A DNA stretch of 64,000 nt from Paucilactobacillus suebicus DSM 5007 = KCTC 3549 (lineage in GTDB: Bacteria > Bacillota > Bacilli > Lactobacillales > Lactobacillaceae). Location: the NCBI RefSeq assembly GCF_001434475.1, contig NZ_AZGF01000003.1:80659-144658 (forward strand). The letters are read 5' to 3'. Below are positions 50,505 to 61,269 of the stretch, one piece after another (position 1 is the first letter of the stretch; each line of letters opens with the position of its first letter). The notes under the pieces were generated by a model. It did no database searches and was not told where the DNA came from. It saw only the letters and a list, made by a program, of their open reading frames with translations. A program made the translations under genes and the position numbers.

Positions 50505-50966
50505 TTATTCATGATGAGTGTCCATGATACCTTTTAATTCGTCCATAAATGCACCAACGTCTTTAAATTGACGGTAAACACTTGCAAAACGAATGTACGC
50601 AATTTCATCAAGATCTTTTAATTCGGTCATCACAAATTCGCCGATGACTTGACTACTAACCTCATTTTCACCCAGACCTCTGACCTTATTTTCAACTTTA
50701 CCAACAACTTCAGTTAATTTTTCCATGCTAACTGGTCGTTTTTCAGCCGATCTAACCAGGCCACGCAAAAGTTTATCGCGATTAAATTCCTCACGATTGC
50801 CATTCTTTTTAATCACCAGTAATGGTGTTTCTTCGAATCTTTCAAAAGTAGTAAAGCGAAATCCACAGTTTTCACATTCTCTGCGACGTCTAATACAGCG
50901 ACCGTCCTCGGTTGGACGACTGTCAATTACTCTTGAACTGTTGTGATGACAATGTGGACAATGCAT
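50505..50966 (-). CDS. nrdR: Transcriptional repressor NrdR
   Basis: The ATG at 50966 gives the canonical start [18 protein letters not shown]; a GTG 3 codons upstream is less likely. A zinc ribbon (CPHC ... CENC) is followed by the ATP-cone domain ([20 protein letters not shown]). It represses ribonucleotide reductase genes when ATP or dATP is bound. It is in the polA-dnaI operon. Confidence 0.95.
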   Translation of the reverse strand: MHCPHCHHNSSRVIDSRPTEDGRCIRRRRECENCGFRFTTFERFEETPLLVIKKNGNREEFNRDKLLRGLVRSAEKRPVSMEKLTEVVGKVENKVRGLGENEVSSQVIGEFVMTELKDLDEIAYIRFASVYRQFKDVGAFMDELKGIMDTHHE

Positions 50967-50991
50967 TTGGTTCACTTCCTGTCTTAAATAC

Positions 50992-51606
50992 TTAACTAAT
51001 TATAATAAAGTTATGATTTGCAAGCCATTCTACCACTTGCTTACGGGTTTCTTCAACCGATCCAGAATTATCAATGACAATATCAGCAAGATTAATCTTA
51101 TCTTTTAACGGTATTTGACTATTAATTCTTTGACTGGCCTCTTCGTTTGAAAGGCCGTTTCGCTGTTTTAGTCGTTTTAATTGATCATGATCAGAAGTAC
51201 TAACAACCATCACGTAGTCAACCATTTCTTCATTGTGTTGCTCAAACAATAATGGAATCTCAAGTACGATTAAGGCCGGATGATTTTCTTTTAATTTAGT
51301 GATCTGACGACCAATCTCGTGATGAATCACAGGTTGAAGCAAATCATTCAGTTTGTCCAACTTATCATGATCACTAAAAACAAGTTTTCCCAGTTTTGAT
51401 CGATTAAGTGTTCCATCAGAATTTAGAAATTGTTCACCAAAGGTCTCAACAATCTGTGCTAAACCATTCGTCCCAGGTTCAACGACTTCTCTAGCAACTT
51501 CATCTGCACTAATGACAGGAAAATTGAACTTTTTAAATATGTTAGTGACGGTTGATTTACCCGTAGCAATACCACCTGTCAACCCAAGGACTTTAGTCAC
51601 TTTCAT
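50992..51606 (-). CDS. coaE: Dephospho-CoA kinase
   Basis: This 204-residue kinase makes coenzyme A. The P-loop [12 protein letters not shown] is at residues 8-19; [13 protein letters not shown] and [23 protein letters not shown] lid residues follow ([16 protein letters not shown]). AGGTG lies 7 nt upstream of the ATG. It overlaps mutM by 14 bp. Confidence 0.95.
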   Translation of the reverse strand: MKVTKVLGLTGGIATGKSTVTNIFKKFNFPVISADEVAREVVEPGTNGLAQIVETFGEQFLNSDGTLNRSKLGKLVFSDHDKLDKLNDLLQPVIHHEIGRQITKLKENHPALIVLEIPLLFEQHNEEMVDYVMVVSTSDHDQLKRLKQRNGLSNEEASQRINSQIPLKDKINLADIVIDNSGSVEETRKQVVEWLANHNFIIIS

Positions 51607-52432
51607 TGGTCAACACCTGACAGTGTGGGCAAAAGGTTGTTCCACGCTGGGCAACTTTAATTTTCTTCATGGTAGTTCCACATCGTTCGCAAGGTTTATC
51701 TACGTTGCCATATGCGTGAAGATGGTTTTGAAACTCACCCGCATTACCGAATGCATTAGTATATGAATGAACGGTGGTACCGTGATGTTGTGTTGCGACA
51801 GCTAATTCGTTAATAATATTGTTTCGAAGATCCTCAATTTTTTCTGCAGGGACAAGGTTAACATGTTCTTTAGGATGAATTTTGGTCATCCACAGAACTT
51901 CATCAACGTAAATGTTGCCTAATCCTGCAACGTTGCTTTGGTCAAGTAAGAATGGTTTGATTTCACGCTTGCTCTTACTCATGATGTCCTTCAGGTAATC
52001 AGTTTTAAGATTCTCTTCAGTCGGCTCCGGACCAATTGTCTTTAATCCAGCGACCTGAAGTTCTTTACCAGTTTCTGTTAATGTCATTCGGCCAAATTTT
52101 CTCGTATCACTGTAGCATAATTTTGTATCATCGTTCAGATGGAAAACTACGTGTGTATGTTTGTGAATTTCACCGTCTTCTGGCAGGTTATAGTACTTAC
52201 CCTCCATTCTTAGGTGTGACACCATTGTCATCTTATTACTAAACCTGAATAAAAGATATTTACCTCGTCGGTTTACATCTGTAATGGTTTGTCCAACTAG
52301 TTGTTCTTTAAACCAGTTCACATCATTAGTAATTGTTTTTTCGTAATGAACGTCAATTGATAATATTTTTCGTCCCTTGGCAATCTTTAGTAATCCACGC
52401 CTAACTGTTTCAACCTCTGGTAATTCCGGCAT
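51593..52432 (-). CDS. mutM: Formamidopyrimidine-DNA glycosylase
   Basis: The ATG at 52432 gives MPELPEVETVRRGL; Pro2 must be the N-terminal nucleophile, so this start is certain. The 279-residue enzyme has the conserved VAGLGNIYVDEVLW helix and ends in a zinc finger (CERCGTTMKK and CPHCQ). It removes oxidised purines. It follows polA by 21 bp. Confidence 0.97.
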   Translation of the reverse strand: MPELPEVETVRRGLLKIAKGRKILSIDVHYEKTITNDVNWFKEQLVGQTITDVNRRGKYLLFRFSNKMTMVSHLRMEGKYYNLPEDGEIHKHTHVVFHLNDDTKLCYSDTRKFGRMTLTETGKELQVAGLKTIGPEPTEENLKTDYLKDIMSKSKREIKPFLLDQSNVAGLGNIYVDEVLWMTKIHPKEHVNLVPAEKIEDLRNNIINELAVATQHHGTTVHSYTNAFGNAGEFQNHLHAYGNVDKPCERCGTTMKKIKVAQRGTTFCPHCQVLTNESD

Positions 52433-52453
52433 ATTGTTCACTCCATTCAAATT

Positions 52454-55120
52454 TTATTTTGCTTCGTACCAAGTTTTTCCATGGGCACTTTCAACCTTTA
52501 AAGGTACATCTAGTGAAACTGCCGAATCCATAACCTTAGGAACTAATTTTTCGAGAACCGGAATTTCTTCTTCGGGAGCCTCGAATACAAGTTCATCATG
52601 AATTTGTAGCAACATTTTAGCCTTTAATCCTTGTTTCTTTAAAGCTGACTCCATTTGAATCATTGCAATTTTAATGATATCTGCTGCACTGCCTTGAATT
52701 GGCGTATTCATCGCGGTTCTTTCCGCAAATGATCGCTGATTAAAGTTTTTAGAGTTGATGTCAGGTAAATAACGCCGCCTATGTGTCAAAGTTTCTACAT
52801 ATCCACGTTTATGAGCTGATTCAACGATGTCATCGATATACTTCTTAACACCAGGAAATTCCTCAAAGTATGTTTGAATAAATTGCTTAGCCTGTTTGCG
52901 AGAGATACCAATGTTTTGTGACAATCCATAATCACTAATGCCATACACGATCCCAAAGTTAACTGCTTTAGCTTGACGACGCATATTGCGATCAACTTCG
53001 GCATCTGGCTCTAGCTTAAAGATTCTACGAGCAGTGCTTGCGTGAATATCTTGGCCCTCTATAAAGGCCTCTTGCAGGTTATGATCGCCAGTTACATGAG
53101 CTAACACGCGCAATTCAATTTGAGAATAGTCTGAAGAGAAAATTTCCCAGTTATCGTGACTAGGAATAAACGCATGACGAATCTTTCGGCCCTCTTCCAA
53201 CCTGATTGGAATATTTTGAAGATTAGGATCAACAGACGACAATCTACCAGTTTGAGTCAATGTCTGTAGGTAGCGAGTGTGAATCTTTTGATCATCTGAA
53301 TGCACGACCTTTAATAATCCCTCAATATATGTGGATTGAAGCTTGGAAATTTGACGATATGTCAAAATATTATCTACAATCGGCGCATCTGCTCTCAGTT
53401 TTTCGAGTACATCGACGGCCGTAGAATAACCTGTTTTGGTCTTTTTAATAACTGGCAGCTTCATTTCCTCAAACAAGATCTTACCTAGTTGTTTGGGTGA
53501 ATTAATATTGAATTCTTCGCCCGCCTCTTGGTAGATCGTTTGTTCCAGTTCACTAAGCCTTTCAGTTAATTGACTACCCATATTTTTGAGACTATCAATA
53601 TTAACCTTGACGCCTTCAATTTCCATATGAGCTAGTACAGAACTTAATGGCAGCTCTATATCAGTATATAGATCAGTTTGTTCGTTTTCTTCCAGACGTT
53701 TAAATAAGGGTTCTTTTAATGAATAAATCGCACGAGCTTTATTTGCAATGTGATCAAAGAATAAATCATCATCATCTGGAATGGCTCTTTTGGCACCTTT
53801 ACCATAAACGGTTTCATCAGTTGCGACATCGAAATAATCATGCTGATGGGCAAGTTCGCCGAGATCGTTACTATTGTCGTTAGTATCAAGCAAGTAGGAA
53901 ACGAGCAATAAATCAAAATCAATCTTATCCAATTTTATTCCAAGTCTATTTAAGCCTACCTGCATTGCCTTAGCATTAAAAACATTTTTCCCTACCGTTT
54001 GGCTCTGTAAAAGTTCTTTTAATGGCGACTCATTCAGCAAATCAACGTCGCGACTAACCAACCAGTTACTCCCATCGCCTATTGCAAATCCAGCAAACGT
54101 CGATGTATGGTAGTTTTCGTCTGGCATTTCTAAATAAAATGAAATGTTATCTTTGAGTGTATTAACTTTTTCCAAATTATCTTTATTTAGTACGTCACAC
54201 TTAATTTTTTTTATTTCCGGGTCACTGAGATCTAATTCTGTCTGAGCACCGCCCATTTTACTAAGAAACGAATTGAAGCCCATTTCTTGATAAAATTTGA
54301 TTAGTTCGTCCGTTTGGGGACCGCTATATTGAATTTCATCCACATTTACCTCAATGGGCGCCTCTTGGTTAATTGTTGCTAATTGCTTTGATAGAACCGC
54401 TTTATCGTGATCTTCAATTAAATGCTCTTTCATTTTGCTTGGTTTAAGTTCATCCAAGTTTTCATACAAATTTTCAATACTGTCAAATTGTTTAATTAAC
54501 TTGATCGCCGTTTTTTCACCGACTTTTGAAACTCCAGGATAGTTATCGGAAGTATCTCCCATTAAACCCTTCATGTCGATAATTTGACTTGGTGTTATTC
54601 CCAGTTTTTCACTAACGTGTTCTGGTGTATAGTGTTCCACCTCAGTAACACCTTTATGCGTCACTGATACGGTAGTCGTTGCACTTGCAAGCTGAGTTAA
54701 ATCCCGATCACCTGTGACGACAGTTGTAAGATACCCCTGTTCACCACCTTGTTTAGCCAAAGTACCAATAATGTCATCAGCTTCATAATTTGGTAATTCA
54801 TAACTGTGCATACCGTAGGCTTTAATCAGTTCTTTTAAATATGGCATTTGTTCTGACAATTCCTCAGGAGTTTTGTCCCGACCACCCTTATAATCATCAA
54901 ACATTTTAGTTCTGAAAGTTGTTTTTCCAGCGTCAAAAGCCACCAACGCAGCGTCTGGATGTACTTCTTTTAAAATATGATCCAGCATTAAATTAAAACC
55001 ATATATTGCCGTTGTGTGAAGACCATTTTTATTCGTAAATTTACCAAGCTGCGAATGCAGAGCAAAAAATGCTCTAAACGCAACACTGTTTCCATCAATT
55101 AATAATAATTGTTTAGTCAT
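52454..55120 (-). CDS. polA: DNA polymerase I
   Basis: The ATG at 55120 is 7 nt after AGGAG and gives 888 residues. The N-terminal 5' nuclease domain (LLLIDGNSVAFRAFFAL, DRDLTQLAS) is followed by a 3'-5' exonuclease-like domain in which the metal-binding acidic residues are not evident. The polymerase domain has SSDYSQIELRVLAHV, RRQAKAVNFGIVYG and QIHDELVFE. The exonuclease is probably dead, as in other Gram-positives. It is the first gene of polA-mutM-coaE-nrdR-dnaB-dnaI. Confidence 0.96.
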   Translation of the reverse strand: MTKQLLLIDGNSVAFRAFFALHSQLGKFTNKNGLHTTAIYGFNLMLDHILKEVHPDAALVAFDAGKTTFRTKMFDDYKGGRDKTPEELSEQMPYLKELIKAYGMHSYELPNYEADDIIGTLAKQGGEQGYLTTVVTGDRDLTQLASATTTVSVTHKGVTEVEHYTPEHVSEKLGITPSQIIDMKGLMGDTSDNYPGVSKVGEKTAIKLIKQFDSIENLYENLDELKPSKMKEHLIEDHDKAVLSKQLATINQEAPIEVNVDEIQYSGPQTDELIKFYQEMGFNSFLSKMGGAQTELDLSDPEIKKIKCDVLNKDNLEKVNTLKDNISFYLEMPDENYHTSTFAGFAIGDGSNWLVSRDVDLLNESPLKELLQSQTVGKNVFNAKAMQVGLNRLGIKLDKIDFDLLLVSYLLDTNDNSNDLGELAHQHDYFDVATDETVYGKGAKRAIPDDDDLFFDHIANKARAIYSLKEPLFKRLEENEQTDLYTDIELPLSSVLAHMEIEGVKVNIDSLKNMGSQLTERLSELEQTIYQEAGEEFNINSPKQLGKILFEEMKLPVIKKTKTGYSTAVDVLEKLRADAPIVDNILTYRQISKLQSTYIEGLLKVVHSDDQKIHTRYLQTLTQTGRLSSVDPNLQNIPIRLEEGRKIRHAFIPSHDNWEIFSSDYSQIELRVLAHVTGDHNLQEAFIEGQDIHASTARRIFKLEPDAEVDRNMRRQAKAVNFGIVYGISDYGLSQNIGISRKQAKQFIQTYFEEFPGVKKYIDDIVESAHKRGYVETLTHRRRYLPDINSKNFNQRSFAERTAMNTPIQGSAADIIKIAMIQMESALKKQGLKAKMLLQIHDELVFEAPEEEIPVLEKLVPKVMDSAVSLDVPLKVESAHGKTWYEAK

Positions 55121-55161
55121 CACTTATCTCCTGAATTCAAATTAGTTACTTTAATTGTATC

Positions 55162-55200
55162 AAAAAAACAGGTATGAAAACACTGGTTTCCATGCCTGTC
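55162..55200 (-). terminator. Terminator of the Bax-inhibitor-like gene
   Basis: ACAGGTATG pairs with CATGCCTGT with one mismatch, extended by inner AAAC/GTTT pairs. The minus-strand T-tract TTTTTTT follows. Confidence 0.7.
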
Positions 55201-55230
55201 CTTATTTAAATGTTTATTAAGTAAACTCTA

Positions 55231-55950
55231 TTAATCTCTGCTACTCATTCCAAAAATTTGAAGGAAGCTAATAAACAAGTTAACAAAGTCTAAATATAAC
55301 TGTAAAGCACCTAAAACAGCTAACCCACTAACTGAAACTTGGTTACCATATTGAAGGTAAATTTGCTTCATCTTTTGTGTATCCCACGCAGTTAGTACGG
55401 TGAAAATAATTACAGCGATATACGAGAAAATGTAGGTAATGATTGCACTTTGTAGGAACATGTTAATTACACTTGCAATGATTAAAGCAACTAATGCGGC
55501 AATCGCATGAGCCCCAATCTTACTCAAATCTCGTTTGGTAACATTACCGTAAATAGTCATCGTTAAGAATACCGCAGCCGAAGAAACAAACGCTGCCGTA
55601 ATACTGGTGGAAGTATACGCGGCACAGATCAGCGAGAAAACAACCCCATAGATAACTGAAAGGACCATTAACATAATAAAGCTAGCAACGGGATTGCGCG
55701 TAGCCCTGAAACTGATTCCCATTGACAATGCAATTGGTAGTAGTAACACAATCCACATTGTACCAGGATGCTGTGATATATAACCAAAAACTTGAGTTCG
55801 GAATACGCTAAGCGTCAGAAAAGAACTCAAGGCTGAAACTAGGACCGCTAATGTCATGTTGCCATACATTCGTGACATGAAACGTGTCAATCCGGCCTCA
55901 TTGCCGACTTCACGTCGTGTTTGTGAATAATCTTCATTAAAGTTGTTCAC
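55231..55950 (-). CDS. Bax inhibitor-1/YccA family membrane protein
   Basis: This 239-residue protein has seven membrane helices and the family's C-terminal DTQKMKQIYLQYGNQ segment with the pH-sensing Asp pair region (TAWDTQKM). Bacterial relatives leak calcium or interact with FtsH; the role here is not known. The start is GTG at 55950 after AGAGGAG. It is a single gene. Confidence 0.9.
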   Translation of the reverse strand: MNNFNEDYSQTRREVGNEAGLTRFMSRMYGNMTLAVLVSALSSFLTLSVFRTQVFGYISQHPGTMWIVLLLPIALSMGISFRATRNPVASFIMLMVLSVIYGVVFSLICAAYTSTSITAAFVSSAAVFLTMTIYGNVTKRDLSKIGAHAIAALVALIIASVINMFLQSAIITYIFSYIAVIIFTVLTAWDTQKMKQIYLQYGNQVSVSGLAVLGALQLYLDFVNLFISFLQIFGMSSRD

Positions 55951-56057
55951 TCAATACACTCCTCTTTCTTTAATTAATACTAATGTTTACGTTGCAAGAA
56001 ATTGTACCGAATTATTCATCATGGTGCAAGTAAATTACTCAAATATTCACCATTCGG

Positions 56058-57389
56058 TTAGTTATCTTTTGGTGTGACTTCGTTAAGCAACTTTTCGTAC
56101 TCACGTTCATATTTCTGAACATCCCCGGCACCCATAAATACAACCACAGCGTTATGGTAATTCAACAGAGCAGACATGTTATCTAATTTAATCACTTCGC
56201 CACCCTTAGAAATTTTAGCGCCTAAATCTTCACTTGAAACAGCACCAGACTTTTCACGCGCAGAACTGAAAATGTCCGTTAAATAAACGTGATCAGCCAG
56301 GTTCAAACTAGCCGCGAATTCATCAAGTAAGGCAATTGTGCGTGAAAATGTATGTGGTTGAAATACTGCGATAATTTCTTTATCCGGATACTTTTGACGA
56401 GCAGCGTCTAGGGTCGCCTTGATTTCAGAAGGATGATGAGCATAGTCATCAATAATTGTCATGTCAGCAACTGTACGCTGACTAAAGCGTCGTTTAACAC
56501 CGCCAAAGGTTAGTAACTCTTTTTTAATCTCGTTTAGATCAACCTTTTCAAAGTACGAAACGGCGATGACAGCCAAACTGTTTAGGACGTTATGTTCACC
56601 AAACAATGGTGTTGAAAAATTGCCAAGAAATTCGTCATTATAATAAACATCGAACGATGAACCCTTAGTTGAACGCTTGATATCTCGTGCCTGAAAATCA
56701 TCATCCTTACCAGTACCATAGTAGTAGACTGGAACATCAACATTCAATTTACGTAAGTTCTTGTCGTCTCCCCAAGCAAAAATACCCTTTTTTACTTGTT
56801 TACCAAATGCCTCAAAAGCTGAGAAGACATCATCAATACCGCTGTAATAATCAGGGTGATCAAAATCAATGTTAGTCATAATAGCGTAATCAGGATGATA
56901 TGGCATGAAGTGACGACGGTACTCATCAGCCTCAAACACAAAGAAACGAGAATTAATAATTCCCTTACCACTGCCATCACCAATTAGATAGCTTGTCGGC
57001 GCCACGCCACCTAGAACATGGGATAATAGTCCAGTAGTACTGGTTTTTCCATGAGCACCTGCCACAGCAATACTCGTGTAATTATTAATTAATTCGCCCA
57101 AAAATTCATGATACCGATAAACTTTTAATCCTAGCTCATGTGCTTTAGCAATTTCTGGATGTGTGTCAGGAAAAGAATTACCGGCGATCACAATCTGACC
57201 TTCATGAATGTTATCAGGATTAAAAGATAAGGTCTTTATACCAGCCTTTTCTAGACCTCGTTGGGTAAATGTATATTGATCAATATCAGACCCCTCAACC
57301 TTAAGTCCCTTGTCGTGCAGGATAAGAGCTAATGCGCTCATTCCCGATCCTTTAATTCCAACAAAATAATAGATTGCGTCGTTTTCCAT
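56058..57389 (-). CDS. murC: UDP-N-acetylmuramate-L-alanine ligase
   Basis: The ATG at 57389 ([17 protein letters not shown]) follows AAGGA and gives 443 residues; a longer frame to 57434 overlaps the upstream gene. [11 protein letters not shown] binds UDP-MurNAc, [11 protein letters not shown] is the ATP loop near residue 107, and [10 protein letters not shown] is the conserved ligase motif. It adds the first amino acid of the peptidoglycan stem peptide. Confidence 0.96.
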   Translation of the reverse strand: MENDAIYYFVGIKGSGMSALALILHDKGLKVEGSDIDQYTFTQRGLEKAGIKTLSFNPDNIHEGQIVIAGNSFPDTHPEIAKAHELGLKVYRYHEFLGELINNYTSIAVAGAHGKTSTTGLLSHVLGGVAPTSYLIGDGSGKGIINSRFFVFEADEYRRHFMPYHPDYAIMTNIDFDHPDYYSGIDDVFSAFEAFGKQVKKGIFAWGDDKNLRKLNVDVPVYYYGTGKDDDFQARDIKRSTKGSSFDVYYNDEFLGNFSTPLFGEHNVLNSLAVIAVSYFEKVDLNEIKKELLTFGGVKRRFSQRTVADMTIIDDYAHHPSEIKATLDAARQKYPDKEIIAVFQPHTFSRTIALLDEFAASLNLADHVYLTDIFSSAREKSGAVSSEDLGAKISKGGEVIKLDNMSALLNYHNAVVVFMGAGDVQKYEREYEKLLNEVTPKDN

Positions 57390-57411
57390 AACAATGTTCC
57401 TTCCTAAATGC

Positions 57412-57819
57412 TTATTTTTTATGTTGTTCATCAAAAATTTTTAGCTGTTTTTGAGCTTGAGATTCACTTTGTAAAATATCGTTCAAAGAATGTCCGAGTG
57501 CTTGAGTCGATTTACTTTGTGTAAATTTTTTCTCGACATTCGTCTGTGTTTTAGACTTTGAAACTGATTTTGTATCACTTTTTAATTCATCATCTTGTAC
57601 AACCAAATAGTATTCACCCGGTTCTTTATGTAAGAATCTAACCACTGATGTTAAATCTTCATGAACAGGATGTTTGTAGTTACGAAACGGAGGAAGCTTT
57701 GGTGAAGCTTTGAAAGGCTTCTTAGCTTCCTGCAACTGAGACTTTTTTTCAACAGAACGATCATTCTCTCGTTCAGATCCATGTCGATAATAAGATGGGC
57801 CATCGTATTCGCCTGCCAT
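57412..57819 (-). CDS. Hypothetical protein between ytpR and murC
   Basis: The ATG at 57819 follows GAGG and gives 135 residues ([18 protein letters not shown]). The sequence is basic and low in complexity, with [20 protein letters not shown] at the front. A short ordered-looking core follows ([20 protein letters not shown]), then a Ser/Lys/Gln-rich tail. I do not recognise a family, though the position before murC suggests a lactobacillar conserved gene. It has no membrane segment. Confidence 0.65.
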   Translation of the reverse strand: MAGEYDGPSYYRHGSERENDRSVEKKSQLQEAKKPFKASPKLPPFRNYKHPVHEDLTSVVRFLHKEPGEYYLVVQDDELKSDTKSVSKSKTQTNVEKKFTQSKSTQALGHSLNDILQSESQAQKQLKIFDEQHKK

Positions 57820-57834
57820 TATCCTCACTCCCTG

Positions 57835-58470
57835 CTATGAAAATAGGTGATCCGCCTTGGCAAAATCAAATGGCTCTCCAACTTCTTGAAAATCATCCGG
57901 TAAAATCAATGCTCCAGGCTTTTGCGGTGCATTTTTAACGCGTAACTCGCGTCCAGAGCAAATCATACCATTGCTATCAATACCACGCAATTGACCAGGC
58001 CAAATTATTTGGCCACTAGGCATCATTGCACCAATCTTTGCAACCACTACTTTAACGTGATTAGCAATGTTTGGTGATCCGCAAACAATTTGTATTTTTT
58101 TGCCATTGTCAATTTGAGTGGACGTGATGTGCAAGTGATCAGATTTCGGATGATCTTCAAGTTCCTCAACGTAGCCAACGACAAACTTCGAATCTAAATC
58201 GACTTCCAGTAAATCTTTAAAACCCGCATTTTTTAGTGCCTTATTCAACTGGTCAACTTGGCTATTGTCCAACTTAATTTGACCATTACTCTTTATATGA
58301 CCCAAAATTTCACTGACATTCAAAAAATTATAACCAAGTAATTTTCCATCAATACTTTTAACCTGGGCAATATTATCATGAACAATGGTAACCTGTTCAT
58401 CAGTATCCTGAGCCGTAATAACAACCAGAATATCACCTAACTCGTGCGGATTGTAGCTTGCAATTAACAT
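57835..58470 (-). CDS. ytpR: YtpR-like tRNA-binding domain protein
   Basis: This 211-residue protein has an N-terminal beta-rich part and a C-terminal EMAP/OB-fold tRNA-binding domain (VVGYVEELEDHPKSDHLHI ... IVCGSPNIANHVKVVVAKIG ... GMICSGREL). It resembles the N-domain of PheT but stands alone. The function in vivo is unknown. It leads ytpR-hypothetical-murC. Confidence 0.92.
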   Translation of the reverse strand: MLIASYNPHELGDILVVITAQDTDEQVTIVHDNIAQVKSIDGKLLGYNFLNVSEILGHIKSNGQIKLDNSQVDQLNKALKNAGFKDLLEVDLDSKFVVGYVEELEDHPKSDHLHITSTQIDNGKKIQIVCGSPNIANHVKVVVAKIGAMMPSGQIIWPGQLRGIDSNGMICSGRELRVKNAPQKPGALILPDDFQEVGEPFDFAKADHLFS

Positions 58471-58488
58471 ATTATTTCCTTTCTCACA

Positions 58489-58512
58489 AAAAAATGGTGG
58501 TTGCCCACCACT
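58489..58512 (-). terminator. Terminator of the thioredoxin-like gene
   Basis: TGGTGG (58495-58500) and CCACCA (58505-58510) form a short stem; the minus-strand T-tract TTTTTTTG follows. It lies 13 bp after the stop at 58525. Confidence 0.65.
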
Positions 58513-58524
58513 TAGATCACAATT

Positions 58525-58845
58525 TTACTTTAATTCATCAATAAACTGTTCAACTTGAGTCTTTGTTTTGCGGTCCTTATTCACGAACCTGCCAATTTCT
58601 TGACCATCATCAAAAGCCACAAAACTTGGAATCCCAAAAATATTCAATTCAGCAGCTAAGTCGATGTTTTCATCACGATCGATAGCTAAAAATTCAAACT
58701 CAGGATATTCAGCCTCAATCTCGGGCATTGCTGGTTTGATGAAGGCACAGTCTGGGCACCATGTTGCGGAGAAAAATAACATATACTTACCATCTTTAAT
58801 TTTACTGAGTAATTCATCTTTGCTTGTTTGCTCTAACGCTTGCAT
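58525..58845 (-). CDS. Thioredoxin family protein (YtpP type)
   Basis: The ATG at 58845 follows AAGGAG and gives 106 residues. The active site is WCPDC in SATWCPDCAFIKPAM, and the cis-Pro is in FGIPSFVAF. It is a cytosolic thiol-disulfide oxidoreductase, similar to YtpP of B. subtilis, which lies beside ytpR. Confidence 0.9.
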   Translation of the reverse strand: MQALEQTSKDELLSKIKDGKYMLFFSATWCPDCAFIKPAMPEIEAEYPEFEFLAIDRDENIDLAAELNIFGIPSFVAFDDGQEIGRFVNKDRKTKTQVEQFIDELK

Positions 58846-59013
58846 AATGAAAACTCCTTTCATCGAATATCTACCTTGTCCATTATACCTAAAATTTGTT
58901 TCAACGCACTATTTTTGTTTTGAATTAGTAAAAATTGAAGCTTGTTAATATTACTGGCATTATCAAAATTAATTTGTTACACTCTAGCCGTATAATTATT
59001 GGAGGTAAGAGCT

Positions 59014-59349
59014 ATGAACAACTCTCAAAATCAATTAAATTCATGGACACTCCCAATCTCGCTTGGCGTTTCCGGAGTCCTTGGCTTTTTCATTGGTCAC
59101 GCGTTAAAAAATCGACAGTTATCACCAAGTGATATCTTAACTGAGGTAAAGAATTTATTCAGACAAGAAGGACCTATTGAAGGTTCATGGATCGAAAGTA
59201 AGACAGTTCCATTCCAACGTTTTGCCTACAAAGTAGATGCATATCAAGGTGGGATTTCACGTTACGAAGATGATCAATTAGTGAGTTACGAGTTCTTAGC
59301 CGATGCTAAAACGGGATCGGTGTTAAAGATGCAGAGAATTGAAGATTAA
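59014..59349 (+). CDS. Small membrane-anchored protein, PepSY-like
   Basis: The ATG at 59014 lies 8 nt after GGAGG and gives 111 residues (MNNSQNQLNSWTLP). One membrane helix (ISLGVSGVLGFFIGHAL, residues about 15-31) is followed by a small domain (KVDAYQGGISRYEDDQLVSY and ADAKTGSVLKMQRIE) that looks like a PepSY-type fold. The function is unknown. Confidence 0.75.
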   Translation: MNNSQNQLNSWTLPISLGVSGVLGFFIGHALKNRQLSPSDILTEVKNLFRQEGPIEGSWIESKTVPFQRFAYKVDAYQGGISRYEDDQLVSYEFLADAKTGSVLKMQRIED

Positions 59350-59353
59350 TAGC

Positions 59354-59391
59354 AAAAAAGTGATTTGAATTTATCAAATCACTTTTTTTAT
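59354..59391. terminator. Bidirectional terminator
   Basis: AAAAAAGTGATTTGA and TCAAATCACTTTTTT are perfect arms with a short loop, between the small membrane protein gene and the converging trmB. Confidence 0.82.
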
Positions 59392-59404
59392 TGCCGCTAT
59401 TTTA

Positions 59405-60049
59405 TCATTTAAAATGAGCAGCCAATTTATATATAGGTTGACCCTTAGCACTAAACTTTTGCTCGTATTCTGTTTGAACATTACCTTCGTTTTCGTCACT
59501 GTTATGAAGGTCAAGCCAAACCCCATCAAAAACCATTCCAAAGTTGTTCATGCTGGTAAGTGAATATTCAAATAGTCCTTGATTGTCAGTCTTGAACTCA
59601 ACTGAACCCTTATCTTTTAACACCGTTTGATACGATGATAGGAAAGTTTTGTACGTTAGTCGCCGTTTAGTGTGTCTCTTTTTTGGCCAGGGATCTGAAA
59701 AATTAAGATATAGCTGGTCGACTTCACTAGGCTCGAAATACGTTTCAATTGATTCACCTGCACCAGCGATTAACTGAAGATTTGTAAGCGGCTCATTTTC
59801 GAGCGCTAGCTTCAAGGCTGTGGCGGCAACAGATTTTTGGACTTCAACGCCAATAAAATTACATTCCGGATGAGCTTTAGCCATACCAATAATGAACTGA
59901 CCCTTTCCCATTCCAACTTCAACGTGCAATGGTTGAACCTTTTCAAACTTTTCGTTCCAATTGCCAATAATTTTTTCAGCATGATCCGTAATAATTTCAG
60001 GATGAGCGTCGATTAACGGTTGAGCCCATGGTTTGTTTCTAACTCGCAT
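59405..60049 (-). CDS. trmB: tRNA (guanine-46-N7)-methyltransferase
   Basis: This 214-residue enzyme has the SAM motif [16 protein letters not shown] near residue 42 and the signature [20 protein letters not shown] near residue 117, both diagnostic of TrmB. It methylates G46 in the variable loop of many tRNAs. It is followed upstream by ecsB within 15 bp, so probably in the ecsAB operon. Confidence 0.95.
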   Translation of the reverse strand: MRVRNKPWAQPLIDAHPEIITDHAEKIIGNWNEKFEKVQPLHVEVGMGKGQFIIGMAKAHPECNFIGVEVQKSVAATALKLALENEPLTNLQLIAGAGESIETYFEPSEVDQLYLNFSDPWPKKRHTKRRLTYKTFLSSYQTVLKDKGSVEFKTDNQGLFEYSLTSMNNFGMVFDGVWLDLHNSDENEGNVQTEYEQKFSAKGQPIYKLAAHFK

Positions 60050-60063
60050 AATAACCTCACATA

Positions 60064-61269
60064 TTAATTTTTTTGATTAATTCTATACTTCAGATAAATT
60101 CTTGATAAAACAATAACTTCTACGATACCAACAATGAGTTTAATAATCATATTAGTGGCATTAAAGTTCATACCGGAACTTGCTACTAGCAGGAATATCA
60201 TAGCAATTAATAAAATTTGATTGATAATTGATTGGAAATCCTTTTGCTTGTCACTTTGATTGACTGGATACAGGTGACTGAATACATGTGTGTCAAAATG
60301 CCAATAAAAAGGAATAAGTTGAATCGCAATTAAATATACGAAAAGGATCATAATCACAAGATTAAGCCAAAAAATTGGCACAAAGAACAATATGGCCATA
60401 CCAACAATTGTCAATCTAACAATTAACCCACTCACCTCAGTGCCACGGATAATGCCACGAACGTAAAGATATGAGAACGGACGACGTGATTGACTCATTA
60501 TTTTGACCAGCCAGTCTAAGTATACTCGACGATGAACAACACCTTGAACCTGTGGTACATCAGTGAACAGATTAAAGAAGCGGTACACGCCTAGCATCCT
60601 TTGTTCTTCTTTTGCAATCGCACTTCTCCAATTCAATAAATGATGAGAAGCACGTCTCAACTGTAACGTCATGATAACCACAAACAAAAAATTGAGTACA
60701 ATTGCAACGATCCAGTTCATATAAAATCCAACAATTAAAATTATTAGTGGAACAATAAATTTTATAAGTGCTTCATTGTATTTTGTCGTCCTAGTTTGAT
60801 AGAGCTTAGCCAGTTCCCATTCCATCCAAACCAATTTAAGTAGCAACATTGCTATAACAATGATAGAAGCCTGCCAAGTTTGGTATTCATTGGTAAGAAC
60901 AATAAATGGCAACGTTGCAACAGAAATTAACAGCATAATTAATTCACCAAGAATACTGCTATAAGTTAGTGACTGTCGCAGGTAGTGATCAATCATTTTG
61001 GATTGTGGAAGTAGAAAAATCGGATCTGGTTTTTCGAATAACGTTGCTAATCTACCAATTTGTAACCCGATAACCAGAACCGCTATCGCCAGCGGCGCAT
61101 CCCACCAAGAGTTTGGTACTAATTTTCCCAACGATTGGGAGTAGCCCCATCCCAATGCACCAAACATAAAAAATAGTGCGATGACAAAATGGTCATTGAA
61201 TACTAACCGCCAGTATTTGACTAACATTAGGAAATGGCTGGTTCTTCTAGTTTTAAACAGATTTTCCAT
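60064..61269 (-). CDS. ecsB: ABC transporter permease EcsB
   Basis: The ATG at 61269 is 6 nt after AAGGAAG and gives 401 residues; a GTG one codon earlier is less likely. It is highly hydrophobic with about ten membrane helices and a central soluble loop ([21 protein letters not shown]), matching EcsB. The Ecs transporter affects protein secretion and intramembrane proteolysis in Bacilli. It overlaps ecsA by 17 bp. Confidence 0.9.
   Translation of the reverse strand: MENLFKTRRTSHFLMLVKYWRLVFNDHFVIALFFMFGALGWGYSQSLGKLVPNSWWDAPLAIAVLVIGLQIGRLATLFEKPDPIFLLPQSKMIDHYLRQSLTYSSILGELIMLLISVATLPFIVLTNEYQTWQASIIVIAMLLLKLVWMEWELAKLYQTRTTKYNEALIKFIVPLIILIVGFYMNWIVAIVLNFLFVVIMTLQLRRASHHLLNWRSAIAKEEQRMLGVYRFFNLFTDVPQVQGVVHRRVYLDWLVKIMSQSRRPFSYLYVRGIIRGTEVSGLIVRLTIVGMAILFFVPIFWLNLVIMILFVYLIAIQLIPFYWHFDTHVFSHLYPVNQSDKQKDFQSIINQILLIAMIFLLVASSGMNFNATNMIIKLIVGIVEVIVLSRIYLKYRINQKN

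Noticed and set aside
52454..55120. Loss of the 3'-5' exonuclease residues in PolA as a novelty
   Set aside because: A degenerate exonuclease domain is usual for PolA of Bacilli and lactobacilli.
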